Of a stretch of 9,321 nucleotides of DNA, positions 1-8,161 are shown one piece after another. The notes below the pieces were generated by a model. That model saw only the letters and a program-made list of their open reading frames with translations, did not search any database and was not told the DNA's origin. Position numbers and translations under genes: made by a program. Source of the stretch: Candidatus Equihabitans merdae (lineage in GTDB: Bacteria > Bacillota > Clostridia > Lachnospirales > Lachnospiraceae); NCBI GenBank assembly GCA_018065025.1, contig JAGHUB010000210.1:1-9321 (forward strand), read 5' to 3'. How positions within the stretch are numbered: position 1 is the first letter of the stretch; each line of letters opens with the position of its first letter.

Positions 1-1
1 C

Positions 2-3000
2 CCGCCTCTGAAGGTGGTTCGTGAAGACCATGCCCCGGTGAAGCGAGTGGAACTTCATTGCCATACCAAGATGTCCAATATGGATGCAGTTTCTTCAGCC
101 ACATCCATCATTGCAAGAGCTTATGAATTTGGCCACAAAGCCATCGCCATTACTGACCACGGCGTGGTTCAGGCCTTCCCGGAAGCACTGCATACATTTG
201 GCGGCAAGAAGGGCATTCCCAAAGACGCTGATATGAAGATCCTCTACGGCATGGAGGCTTATCTGGTCGATGACCTGGTAAGTCTTGTTCATGGTGCCGA
301 TGAGCGCAGCATCCACGATCCGGTGGTAGTCTTCCAGACTGTTACTTCCGGTCACAATCCTTTGGATGGCGACCTGGTGGAAATTGCAGCGGTTCGTCTG
401 GTAGAGGGCAAGGTCACCTCTTCATTTAAGACCTTGATCAATATCGGCAAGCCCGTGCCATTTTCTGTGGAAAGAGAAGTGGGCATCAATGATGATATGC
501 TTCTGGAAGCGCCCACTCCTGACCAGGCCTTGAAGCAGTTCTTCGACTTTGTGGGAGAGGATGCCCTGGTTTCCTACGATGCTGAGTTTGAGATGACTTA
601 CATCGAGGATGGCTGCAAGGCAGCAGGTCTGCCTGTACCTAAGACTTATCTGGATATTCCTGCTTTGGTTCGTTATCTCATGCCAAATGTAGGCCGTATC
701 CGTTTCAATCGTATCTGTAAGGATCTGAAGATTCCCTATGCCGATGAGCTGAGAGCCTATCCCAGAGCGGTAGCCATGGCTCAGGTTTATCGTGCTCTGC
801 TGGATCTTATGGATAAAGAAGATATCCGCACTTTGAAAGAGCTGAACCGCAAGGGTCGAGTGGACGTGAACCGCATCCGCAACCTGCCCTACTATCACGC
901 CATCCTTCTGGTGCAGAATGAGGCAGGACGCAAGAACCTCTACAAGCTGGTTTCTGAGTCTCACCTTAACTACTACAAGAATCGTCCCCGTGTGCCCAAA
1001 TCTGTGCTTAGCCAGCACAGAGAAGGTCTGATTCTGGGATCAGCCTGTTCCGCCGGTGAATTATACCGTGCCATTCTGGAACAGAAGTCCGACGCTGAGA
1101 TCGCATCCATCGTGGATTACTACGATTATCTGGAGATCCAGCCCATCGCCAACGACCATTATCTGGTTCGTGAGCAGCGTAACGGCATTACCTGTGAGGA
1201 AGATCTTCGCAACATTGACCGCCGCATCGTCAAGCTGGGTGAGCAGTTCCATAAGCCGGTCTGCGCCACCTGCGACGTGCATTTCCTGAACCCGGAAGAC
1301 GAGATCTACCGCCGCATTATTCAGGTGGGAAATGGCTTCAAGGATGAGGAACAGCCTCCGCTTTTCTTAAGAACCACTGAGGAAATGCTGGCTGAATTTG
1401 AATATCTTGGTAAGGACAAGGCTTACGAGGTGGTGGTTACCAACACCAATAAGATCGCGGATATGATCGAGAAGATCTCCCCGATCCATCCGGACAAATG
1501 TCCTCCGGAGATCGAGAATTCCGAGGAAGACCTGCAGGAGATGTGCTATGCCAAAGCCCATCGACTCTATGGTGATCCCTTGCCGGAAATCGTTGAGACC
1601 AGACTTAAGAAGGAACTGACTTCTATCTGTTCCAACGGTTATTCGGTTATGTATATCATCGCTCAGAAGCTGGTAGCCAAGTCATTGGAGGATGGTTATC
1701 TGGTCGGTTCTCGTGGTTCCGTTGGTTCATCCTTCGTTGCCACCATGGCGGATATTACTGAAGTAAATCCTCTGCCGCCTCATTATTATTGTCCTTCCTG
1801 CTATTACAGCGATTTCGATTCCGAAGAGGTTAAGAGCTACGGCGGTCGTTCAGGCTGCGATATGCCGGACAAGATCTGCCCCAAGTGCGGCAAGCCTCTG
1901 AAGAAGGATGGTTTCGATATTCCTTTCGAGACATTCCTTGGATTTAAGGGCGACAAGGAACCGGATATCGACTTAAACTTCTCCGGTGACGAACAGGGTG
2001 TAGCCCAGGCCTATACGGAAACTATTTTCGGTAAGGGTCAGACCTTCAACGCCGGCACCATCGGTACAGTCGCCGATAAGACGGCCTATGGTTATGTTCG
2101 CCATTATTTCGAAGAGCAGGGTCTTCGTAAGCGTCCCTGTGAGATCGAGCGTATTTCTGCCGGCTGTGTTGGCGTTCGTAAGACCACCGGTCAGCATCCC
2201 GGCGGCGTTATCGTTGTTCCCCGAGGCATGGATATCAACTGGTTTACTCCGGTGCAGCACCCGGCCAATGATGTGAATAGTCCCATCATTACCACCCATT
2301 TTGATTACCATTCCATCGATAAGAACCTGCTGAAGCTGGATATTCTGGGACACGACGATCCCACCATGATCAGAGCTTTGCAGGATTACACAGGCACCGA
2401 TCCTCGAGAAGTGCCTCTGGATGACCCGGGCGTATTGTCCCTGTTCTCATCTACCAAGGCTCTTGGGATCACACCGGAACAGCTGGGTGGCTGCGAACTT
2501 GGTGTTCTTGGTATCCCGGAATTCGGTACGGATTTCGTTATGGGTATGCTTAAGGACACTAAACCCTCAACCCTGTCGGAACTGATCCGTATCTCAGGTC
2601 TGTCCCATGGTACCGACGTATGGCTTGGTAATGCTCAGGAATTTATCCGCAGTGGTGACTGCACCCTGTCCACTGCCATCTGTACTCGAGATGATATCAT
2701 GCTGAACCTGATCGCCTGGGGTGTAGAAGCTTCTCATGCATTTACCATCATGGAAGCTGTCCGAAAGGGCAAGGGATTAAAACCCGAACAAGAAGAGGAA
2801 ATGCGTGAAAATGGTGTGCCTGAGTGGTATATTGAATCCTGTAAACGCATTAAGTACATGTTCCCCAAGGCTCATGCGGCGGCTTATGTTATGAACGCCT
2901 TCCGTATCGCCTATTACAAGATCAACTATCCTTTGGCTTATTACGGTGCTTATTTCTCTATCCGATCCACCACCTTCAGTTATGAACTGATGTGTCAGGG

Positions 3001-3394
3001 TCTTGAGAATCTGGAATACCACATCAAGGATTTCGAGCGCCGCAAGAACGAGCTGACAGCCAATGAAAAAGATACTCTTCGCGATATGCGTATCTGCCGT
3101 GAGATGTATGCTCGCGGCTATACCTTCAAGAAGATGGATGTCTATGAGGCCAAGGCCAAGGACTTCCTGATCATGGGAGACCAGCTGATGCCTGCCATCA
3201 ATACCCTGGCCGGTCTTGGTGATACCCAGGCTGAAGCGGTTGAGCGAGAAGCCAAGAAGGGCAAGTTCCTGTCCAAGGACGACTTCCGCAACCGTACCAA
3301 GGTAAGTAAGACCATCATCGAACTGATGGAACAGCTTGGCATCCTTACCGGCATGCCGGAGTCCAATCAGATTTCTCTGTTTGATTTTGTATGA
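2..3394 (+). CDS. polC: DNA polymerase III alpha subunit, PolC type (5'-truncated by window edge)
   Basis: Replicative DNA polymerase of low-GC Gram-positives, acting at the fork with the sliding clamp. The frame is open to the left edge, so the GTG at 14 is not the true start; by comparison with the usual ~1440 residues, about 300 or more N-terminal residues (N-terminal and OB domains) lie upstream. Counting the codon at 2 as residue 1: PHP domain part 1 at ~14-100 (ELHCHT, ITDHG, YGMEA); inserted exonuclease domain ~107-272; PHP part 2 ~290-500; zinc cysteines C597, C600, C626, C629; palm motif PDIDLNFS with D655 and D657, third aspartate D780 in LKLDILGHDD; fingers and C-terminal region (GLSHGTDVWLGNAQE, KYMFPKAHAAAY); C-terminal clamp-binding motif QISLF at 1123-1127. 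Polymerase residues are intact. The exonuclease catalytic residues are not (separate entry). Identity is firm from long near-verbatim agreement with the family. It ends with a single TGA. Confidence 0.97.
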   Translation, partial: PPLKVVREDHAPVKRVELHCHTKMSNMDAVSSATSIIARAYEFGHKAIAITDHGVVQAFPEALHTFGGKKGIPKDADMKILYGMEAYLVDDLVSLVHGADERSIHDPVVVFQTVTSGHNPLDGDLVEIAAVRLVEGKVTSSFKTLINIGKPVPFSVEREVGINDDMLLEAPTPDQALKQFFDFVGEDALVSYDAEFEMTYIEDGCKAAGLPVPKTYLDIPALVRYLMPNVGRIRFNRICKDLKIPYADELRAYPRAVAMAQVYRALLDLMDKEDIRTLKELNRKGRVDVNRIRNLPYYHAILLVQNEAGRKNLYKLVSESHLNYYKNRPRVPKSVLSQHREGLILGSACSAGELYRAILEQKSDAEIASIVDYYDYLEIQPIANDHYLVREQRNGITCEEDLRNIDRRIVKLGEQFHKPVCATCDVHFLNPEDEIYRRIIQVGNGFKDEEQPPLFLRTTEEMLAEFEYLGKDKAYEVVVTNTNKIADMIEKISPIHPDKCPPEIENSEEDLQEMCYAKAHRLYGDPLPEIVETRLKKELTSICSNGYSVMYIIAQKLVAKSLEDGYLVGSRGSVGSSFVATMADITEVNPLPPHYYCPSCYYSDFDSEEVKSYGGRSGCDMPDKICPKCGKPLKKDGFDIPFETFLGFKGDKEPDIDLNFSGDEQGVAQAYTETIFGKGQTFNAGTIGTVADKTAYGYVRHYFEEQGLRKRPCEIERISAGCVGVRKTTGQHPGGVIVVPRGMDINWFTPVQHPANDVNSPIITTHFDYHSIDKNLLKLDILGHDDPTMIRALQDYTGTDPREVPLDDPGVLSLFSSTKALGITPEQLGGCELGVLGIPEFGTDFVMGMLKDTKPSTLSELIRISGLSHGTDVWLGNAQEFIRSGDCTLSTAICTRDDIMLNLIAWGVEASHAFTIMEAVRKGKGLKPEQEEEMRENGVPEWYIESCKRIKYMFPKAHAAAYVMNAFRIAYYKINYPLAYYGAYFSIRSTTFSYELMCQGLENLEYHIKDFERRKNELTANEKDTLRDMRICREMYARGYTFKKMDVYEAKAKDFLIMGDQLMPAINTLAGLGDTQAEAVEREAKKGKFLSKDDFRNRTKVSKTIIELMEQLGILTGMPESNQISLFDFV
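320..817 (+). other. Degenerate DEDDh 3'-5' exonuclease domain inside PolC
   Basis: In PolC a DnaQ-like proofreading exonuclease sits inside the PHP domain. Here the fold-level pattern survives (VVVF strand, LVEIAAV, GINDDML, ALVSYDAEF) but the catalytic positions do not. Numbering from the codon at 2: Exo I, normally FDxET, reads FQTVT, so the two acids are Q112 and V114. Exo II, normally NAxFD, reads DAEFE, with E197 in place of the aspartate. Exo III, normally HRAxxD, reads LRAYPR, so histidine is L250 and aspartate is R255. The frame is unbroken, with no indel that would suggest a sequencing fault. Metal binding and hydrolysis by this domain are very unlikely; it may remain for structure or DNA binding. 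The alignment is by eye against recalled PolC sequences; the Exo I call is the most secure. Confidence 0.85.
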
Positions 3395-3484
3395 TGGACT
3401 ACCTGTTGCTGAAAATATTGACTTTCACTTTTGGGAAATGCCCTGTCTGAAAGCCAGGAAATATAGAAAAGAGGATTATTATTT
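3395..3484. other. polC-aroF intergenic gap with weak inverted repeat
   Basis: This 90-base gap holds CTTTCA at 3422-3427 matched by TGAAAG at 3448-3453, enclosing GGG (3433-3435) and CCC (3441-3443), which could nest as a short inner hairpin. No run of T follows, so it does not look like an intrinsic terminator. A TTGACT hexamer at 3418-3423 lacks a credible -10 box at 16-18 bases. It may be a leader structure or chance; aroF could be read through from polC or start from a promoter I cannot recognise. Confidence 0.3.
3470..3475 (+). promoter_or_regulatory. Ribosome binding site of the DAHP synthase gene
   Basis: AGAGGA lies nine bases before the ATG at 3485, a normal Shine-Dalgarno spacing. 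It supports that ATG over the internal ATG codons at 3491 and 3497, which would be too far from it. Confidence 0.75.
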
Positions 3485-4528
3485 ATGGAAATGGATATGC
3501 ATTTCCTGCGAAAATTACCTATTCCGCAGGATATCAAAGCGCAGTTTCCGGTAGACGCCGAAATTGCTGCGATTAAAAATGCACGTGATGAAGAGATGCG
3601 CGCCATCTTCGAAGGTAAAGATAAGCGTTTTCTTCTGATCATCGGTCCCTGCTCTGCAGACCGTGAAGATGCCGTTCTGGAATATACCGGTCGTCTGGCC
3701 GAACTTCAGAAGAAGGTAGAAGACAGAATCTTCATCATTCCTCGTATTTATACCAACAAGCCCCGTACCACAGGTGCCGGCTACAAGGGTCTGATCCATC
3801 AGCCCAATCCGGAAGAAGCTCCGGATATGCTGGAAGGTCTGATCAAGGTTAGAGAACTGCACACCCGTGCCATCAAGGAGACAGGTCTTACCTGTGCTGA
3901 TGAGATGCTCTATCCTTACAACCATCGTTACCTGTCCGATATCCTGTCCTACATTGCCATCGGTGCCCGTTCTGTTGAGAACCAGGAACACCGTCTTTCA
4001 GCCAGCGGCATGGGTATTCCGGTTGGTATGAAGAACCCCACCAGTGGTGACCTGTCCGTTATGATGAACGGTATCGTAGCTGCTCAGAGCGGTCATACAT
4101 TCATCTATCGAGGCTGGGAAGTTCAGACAGACGGCAATCCTTATGCCCATTCAATCCTGCGTGGTTATGTGGATCGCTTCGGTCAGAGCAACCCCAACTA
4201 TCATTATGAAAATATCATGCGTCTCTATGAGCTGTACCAGAAGTCAGATCTGAGATTCCCCACCGTTATCATCGACTGCAACCATGCTAACTCCGGTAAG
4301 CAGTATCTGCAGCAGGTGCGTATCGCCAAGGAAATCGTTCATAATGTAACGGTTTGTGAAGAATTCCAGGGCTTCGTTAAGGGCCTTATGATCGAAAGCT
4401 ATCTGGAAGATGGCTGCCAGCACATCGGTGACGGTGTCTACGGCAAGTCCATCACAGACCCCTGCCTTGGCTGGGAGAAGACGGAAGAGATGGTCTTTGA
4501 CTTAGCTGACCGCCTGTCTCGTCTTTGA
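3485..4528 (+). CDS. aroF: 3-deoxy-7-phosphoheptulonate (DAHP) synthase, class I AroF/AroG/AroH type
   Basis: Condenses phosphoenolpyruvate and erythrose 4-phosphate to DAHP, the committed step of the shikimate route to aromatic amino acids and chorismate; cytoplasmic, metal dependent. At 347 residues it has the usual length of the E. coli AroG-like (I-alpha) group. Diagnostic stretches are IIGPCS (52-57), KPRTT followed by GYKGLI, GARSVENQEHR (in E. coli GARTTESQVHR), CNHANSGKQ, and the closing KSITDPCLGW. The four expected metal ligands are present as C56, H267, E304 and D325. The N-terminal extension that carries feedback sensing in E. coli is present but about a dozen residues shorter; whether it responds to Phe, Tyr or neither cannot be read from sequence by eye. 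No other aromatic biosynthesis gene is in view, and its neighbours are replication and uncharacterised genes. The gene ends TGA directly followed by TAA. No T-box-sized leader precedes it. The symbol aroF is used for the family; aroG or aroH would be equally fair. Confidence 0.95.
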   Translation: MEMDMHFLRKLPIPQDIKAQFPVDAEIAAIKNARDEEMRAIFEGKDKRFLLIIGPCSADREDAVLEYTGRLAELQKKVEDRIFIIPRIYTNKPRTTGAGYKGLIHQPNPEEAPDMLEGLIKVRELHTRAIKETGLTCADEMLYPYNHRYLSDILSYIAIGARSVENQEHRLSASGMGIPVGMKNPTSGDLSVMMNGIVAAQSGHTFIYRGWEVQTDGNPYAHSILRGYVDRFGQSNPNYHYENIMRLYELYQKSDLRFPTVIIDCNHANSGKQYLQQVRIAKEIVHNVTVCEEFQGFVKGLMIESYLEDGCQHIGDGVYGKSITDPCLGWEKTEEMVFDLADRLSRL

Positions 4529-4594
4529 TAAAGATATTAAGTGAAGCATATGCCCCATTTACTGGGTCAGAACAATAAAGGAGAGTTTTGAACT
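4529..4594. other. Intergenic gap before the large DUF5717-like gene
   Basis: This 66-base gap contains a four-pair inverted repeat (CCCA 4554-4557, TGGG 4563-4566) with a five-base loop and no T run, too weak to call a terminator. I see no convincing sigma-A promoter. Readthrough from the DAHP synthase gene into the downstream pair is therefore possible but not shown. Confidence 0.35.
4577..4585 (+). promoter_or_regulatory. Ribosome binding site of the large DUF5717-like gene
   Basis: AAAGGAGAG is a strong Shine-Dalgarno match nine bases before the ATG at 4595. It fixes this start; the next in-frame ATG, at 4607, would be over-spaced. Confidence 0.85.
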
Positions 4595-7500
4595 ATGCGA
4601 AGACGAATGGAACATCTGCGAAACGGCACTTACGAGCCTTTCGTTCCGCAGCTTATTGTCTCTCCTGACCGCATTGAAATCAGTCTGGCCCGTCATGAGG
4701 CATATGATTTCACCTTGCATGTGGGAACGGAGGAAGATAGCCGCATCAACGGATATATCAGCTCCGACGATCCCAGATTATTTACAGAAGACACATCTTT
4801 CGAGGGCACAAGCTGTGCCCTTGTCTGCCATATCGATACCCGGGGTCTCATGCCCGGGGATGCTTTCGATGGCCATATTGTTGTAACCACGTCTGTTGGT
4901 GAAAGATCCATTCCTGTTCACGCAGAGATCATGGAGGCAGCTGAAAAACGCCTGCCGGACCATCTGCGTTATCTTGAAGATTTTACAGCCTGCGCCAAGA
5001 GGGATTACGAAGAGGCTTTCCGTTTCTTTACGGGAGGTCGTTTTACCCAATTGCTTCAGGGCGAATATAGTTCCCTTCGTTCACTTTACCTGGGTCTGGC
5101 TCAGAACCCTGTCACCTTACAGCGCATGGAAGAATTCCTGGTCAGCGCCGGTCAGAAAGAGCGGGTCAGCCTGTCTTTAGAAAAAGAAGAGGCCATTTTC
5201 CACAAGGTCGGGGATACTCGCCGGGAAGAAGTTCGCATCATGCGATCCGGTTGGGGCTATCTCAACTATCGTGTTGAAGTCCGGGGCCATTTTCTGGAAG
5301 TGTCCAAAAAGCGACTGACGGAAGATGACTTTGTGGGTTCTGTCTTTGACCTGACCTACATTATCCGGGGCGATAAAATGGGCGCCGGAAAATGTGAAGG
5401 AGCTATCGTTTTAAAATCAGACGATCAGGAACTGGTCTTTAAAGTAGTGGCAACAAAAAATGCTGCTCACAGTACCAGCGAAGCTCGTGCTATGAAGAAG
5501 GCCGGCATTCGTCTGGCCAAGACCTATCGTGCTTTCCGCTTTAATCAGATGGATACCAGAAGCTGGGCAAGTAAAACCCTGACCACGGTATCTGCCCTCC
5601 GGGAAATGGGTTGCACACAGACTGCCCTCACCATCTACGAGGCCTATGTCTGCTTCACTACCGGGGATGCCGGTTCAGCTAAGCGTCTGCTTCGATCCCT
5701 TCAGGACCACGATTTCAAACCCGATTCACTGGAAGTGAAGGCCGGGTTCTTATACCTGTGCCACATGTGTGGTCTCCTGACACCGGGAGCCATCGATGTG
5801 GTAGGCCGTCTGCGGGATTGGCATAACAGAAGCCGGGAAAGCATGATCATGCTCTTCCTGCGTATGCAGGTGGATGAGGACCTGAAGCGTTCACCCCAGA
5901 AGACCATGATGCTTCTGGAGGAGACCTTCAACGAAGGCAGCCGCAATCCTCTGGTTTATATCGAGGCTCTGTCTTTGCTGCGCTATCGCACAGATCTGCT
6001 TCGCTCTCTTAATAATTTCACCCGTCATGTGCTGTCTTATGGTCGCCGCAATGGCCTGCTGACAGATGACTTATATAGAATGATCGCGGTGCTTTCAGAT
6101 AATGAGAAAGTCTTCCGCCGGGATGTTTATGCCATTTTGGCAGAAGGTTATGAGAAGCTGAAGACCAAGGATATTCTGACAGCTATCTGTCGTCTCATTA
6201 TCAAGGGACAGCCTCGCAATCGTGATTATTTCAAATGGTATGAACTGGCTATTGAAGAAGAGGTCCGTCTGACCAGAGTTTTTGAATACTATATCGAGAC
6301 CATTCCGGATACTTATCAGAAGAAACTGCCCCTTAAGGTGCGGAAGTATTTCCTGATGAGCAGCAATGTCAATCGTGACCGTCTGGCTTTCATGTATGCC
6401 AATATTCTTAAACATAGGGATGACGATCCTGTCTCTTATGAAGCCTTCCTGGAACAGATGCAGAATTTTGCAGGACAGGCTTTGATGGATGGCCTCATCA
6501 ACCGGGACTATGCCGCTCTTTATCGGGAATTCTATCCCAGAGTGGAAGACCGGGTGGTTGGCTGCGCCCTGGCAGATGTCTGCTTCACTGCCCGGGTCTA
6601 CTGTGCCGACAGACGGATGAAGGAAGTGGCTGTCTGTCATGAAGAACTGGCTTATGAGGCTGTGACACCTCTTATCAATGGTGAGGCTTACATTCAGCTT
6701 TACACACCCAGTGCCCGTATCTTCTTCTGTGATGAAAAGGGCAACCGTTACGTATCGGATGTTGCCTATGGCCTGGAAAAACTGATGGATGGGGACCTGC
6801 TTACCGACGACTGCCTGCGACTTAAGGTGGATCGAATCGGTGTATGTCTTCACGCTATGGCAGGCATGGAGGCTCACAGTAAGGTCAATGCTGACAATCT
6901 GGAAGCCTACATCTATCTGTCTGAACACGAAGCCATGACGCCATTTTTCAAGAGAGATATCCGCCGCAAACTGCTGCAGTATTTCTCTGCGAATCTTTCT
7001 AATGAAGCTATCGATCCCTATCTGGACAAGCTGAATTACATGCATATGGTCCGGGTGGATAAGGTTTCTCTCATCGAGACCCTGATTGTTCGAGGCTTCT
7101 GGGAGCGAGCTTATGAGCTGATCTCCAGATATGGCTGTGAGCGGGTAAATCCCACATCCATGCTTCATATGGTAAGCCAGAAGATCGCATCCTGCGAGGG
7201 AGAGAAGGATCAGCAGCTACTTAAGATGGCAACTTATGTCTACGATCATCGCAAGTATGATGAGCGTATTTTGAATTATCTGATGGCTCATGCTGAGACT
7301 ACTTTTGAGAAAATGCTGTCTATCCGCAGGGATGCAGCGGCTTTCTATCTGGATACTTACGGTATAGATGATCGCATCATCTGCAAGGCTATGTATATTC
7401 AGCGGCCTCTGCCTGAGCAGACTCACGTGCTGGAACAGTATCGTCGTGAGGGTGGCCGTGAAGATGTCTGTCGTGCCTATCTTGGCTTTGTGGCGGCTTT

Positions 7501-8146
7501 CTATCTTATTGATGGCTGCCAGATGGACGACTACGAACAGCATCTCTTAAGAAATGCCTATGAGAAGGGCTGGGCCAAAGATGATACCTGCGCTTTGGCA
7601 CTGCTTAAGTCTCTCGCCGCCAAGTCATCCATGACAGAAAGTGAAGAAGCCCTGGCAGAAGAGATTCTGGATGACATGCTTTCAAGAGGCATCCGTCTCG
7701 GATTCTTCCAGAAGCTGCCTTCCTCTATGCTGGCCGGTTCCGGACTTACAGATCGGGTTTTTGTTGAGACAGCTGCCGGAGAGCGTGATAAAGTCACCCT
7801 CTACTTCCGCATGGAAGATGGCAGAGGTTCAGCCAGAGTTTATCAGAGCGAGCCTATGACCATGGTTTCTTCCAATATCTACTCTAAAGAGTTCGTTCTT
7901 TTCTATGGAGAAGTGCTCCACTATTACATGACAGTGGAACACGGAGGCAAGCTTGTCCAGACTGCTGAGAAGACCCGAACCATGAAGACCGTGGATATGA
8001 CAGGCCGCAGTGCGGCTCAGCTTATTAACCAGATGCTTTCTGCCCATCGTCTGGGTAAGAAAGAACTTCTGGAAGAGAAGATCCGGGAATATCGCAAAGC
8101 GGTAAGCATGGGTCAGCGTTTATTTACATTACAGGAAAATGATTGA
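4595..8146 (+). CDS. Large uncharacterised beta-sandwich/helical-repeat protein, DUF5717-like
   Basis: Function unknown. From memory its size, character and downstream partner fit the DUF5717 family of Clostridia; I cannot confirm that without a profile search. The 1183 residues show no signal peptide or membrane segment, so it is probably cytoplasmic. By eye: an Ig-like beta-sandwich at ~10-112, ending in the pattern GDAFDGHIVVTT then ERSIPVHAEI, typical of strands in hydin/BACON-like modules; a helical linker ~115-190; a second similar beta domain ~192-285 (CEGAIVLKSDDQELVFKV); a long alpha-helical stretch ~290-645 resembling a TPR-like solenoid; a third beta-rich part ~650-745; further helical repeats to ~1050; a last beta domain ~1053-1130; and a charged helical C-terminus. 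No catalytic motif is evident. The composition suggests a scaffold or binding protein rather than an enzyme. Its stop is 15 bases before the next gene, so the two products likely act together. Coding is certain; domain limits are approximate; the family name is tentative. Confidence 0.85.
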   Translation: MRRRMEHLRNGTYEPFVPQLIVSPDRIEISLARHEAYDFTLHVGTEEDSRINGYISSDDPRLFTEDTSFEGTSCALVCHIDTRGLMPGDAFDGHIVVTTSVGERSIPVHAEIMEAAEKRLPDHLRYLEDFTACAKRDYEEAFRFFTGGRFTQLLQGEYSSLRSLYLGLAQNPVTLQRMEEFLVSAGQKERVSLSLEKEEAIFHKVGDTRREEVRIMRSGWGYLNYRVEVRGHFLEVSKKRLTEDDFVGSVFDLTYIIRGDKMGAGKCEGAIVLKSDDQELVFKVVATKNAAHSTSEARAMKKAGIRLAKTYRAFRFNQMDTRSWASKTLTTVSALREMGCTQTALTIYEAYVCFTTGDAGSAKRLLRSLQDHDFKPDSLEVKAGFLYLCHMCGLLTPGAIDVVGRLRDWHNRSRESMIMLFLRMQVDEDLKRSPQKTMMLLEETFNEGSRNPLVYIEALSLLRYRTDLLRSLNNFTRHVLSYGRRNGLLTDDLYRMIAVLSDNEKVFRRDVYAILAEGYEKLKTKDILTAICRLIIKGQPRNRDYFKWYELAIEEEVRLTRVFEYYIETIPDTYQKKLPLKVRKYFLMSSNVNRDRLAFMYANILKHRDDDPVSYEAFLEQMQNFAGQALMDGLINRDYAALYREFYPRVEDRVVGCALADVCFTARVYCADRRMKEVAVCHEELAYEAVTPLINGEAYIQLYTPSARIFFCDEKGNRYVSDVAYGLEKLMDGDLLTDDCLRLKVDRIGVCLHAMAGMEAHSKVNADNLEAYIYLSEHEAMTPFFKRDIRRKLLQYFSANLSNEAIDPYLDKLNYMHMVRVDKVSLIETLIVRGFWERAYELISRYGCERVNPTSMLHMVSQKIASCEGEKDQQLLKMATYVYDHRKYDERILNYLMAHAETTFEKMLSIRRDAAAFYLDTYGIDDRIICKAMYIQRPLPEQTHVLEQYRREGGREDVCRAYLGFVAAFYLIDGCQMDDYEQHLLRNAYEKGWAKDDTCALALLKSLAAKSSMTESEEALAEEILDDMLSRGIRLGFFQKLPSSMLAGSGLTDRVFVETAAGERDKVTLYFRMEDGRGSARVYQSEPMTMVSSNIYSKEFVLFYGEVLHYYMTVEHGGKLVQTAEKTRTMKTVDMTGRSAAQLINQMLSAHRLGKKELLEEKIREYRKAVSMGQRLFTLQEND

Positions 8147-8147
8147 T

Positions 8148-8153
8148 GGGGAG
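8148..8153 (+). promoter_or_regulatory. Ribosome binding site of the actin/Hsp70-like gene
   Basis: GGGGAG starts one base after the upstream stop codon and lies eight bases before the ATG at 8162. It selects this start and, being inside the termination zone of the preceding gene, points to translational coupling. Confidence 0.8.
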
Positions 8154-8161
8154 CTCTTTAC

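Noticed and set aside
14..16. GTG as the start of the polymerase
   Set aside because: The frame continues to the left edge without a stop, and PolC normally has several hundred residues before the PHP domain. The first in-frame GTG is internal.
422..1018. Antisense open frame of 198 codons inside polC
   Set aside because: It is opposite conserved PolC sequence, resembles no family I know, and is explained as a shadow of the sense codons.
3418..3446. Possible sigma-A promoter with TTGACT as -35
   Set aside because: The hexamers 16-18 bases downstream are C-rich (CCCTGT region) and do not resemble TATAAT; the AT-rich stretch near 3459 is too far.
4554..4566. Short hairpin CCCA/TGGG as a terminator after the DAHP synthase gene
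   Set aside because: The stem has only four pairs and is followed by GTCAGAAC rather than a T run.
6095..7168. Antisense open frame of 357 codons inside the large DUF5717-like gene
   Set aside because: It lies wholly opposite a strongly supported coding frame with a good ribosome site. Its translation has low-complexity, Ile/His/Gln-rich composition expected of the reverse complement of this codon usage, and no domain is recognisable.
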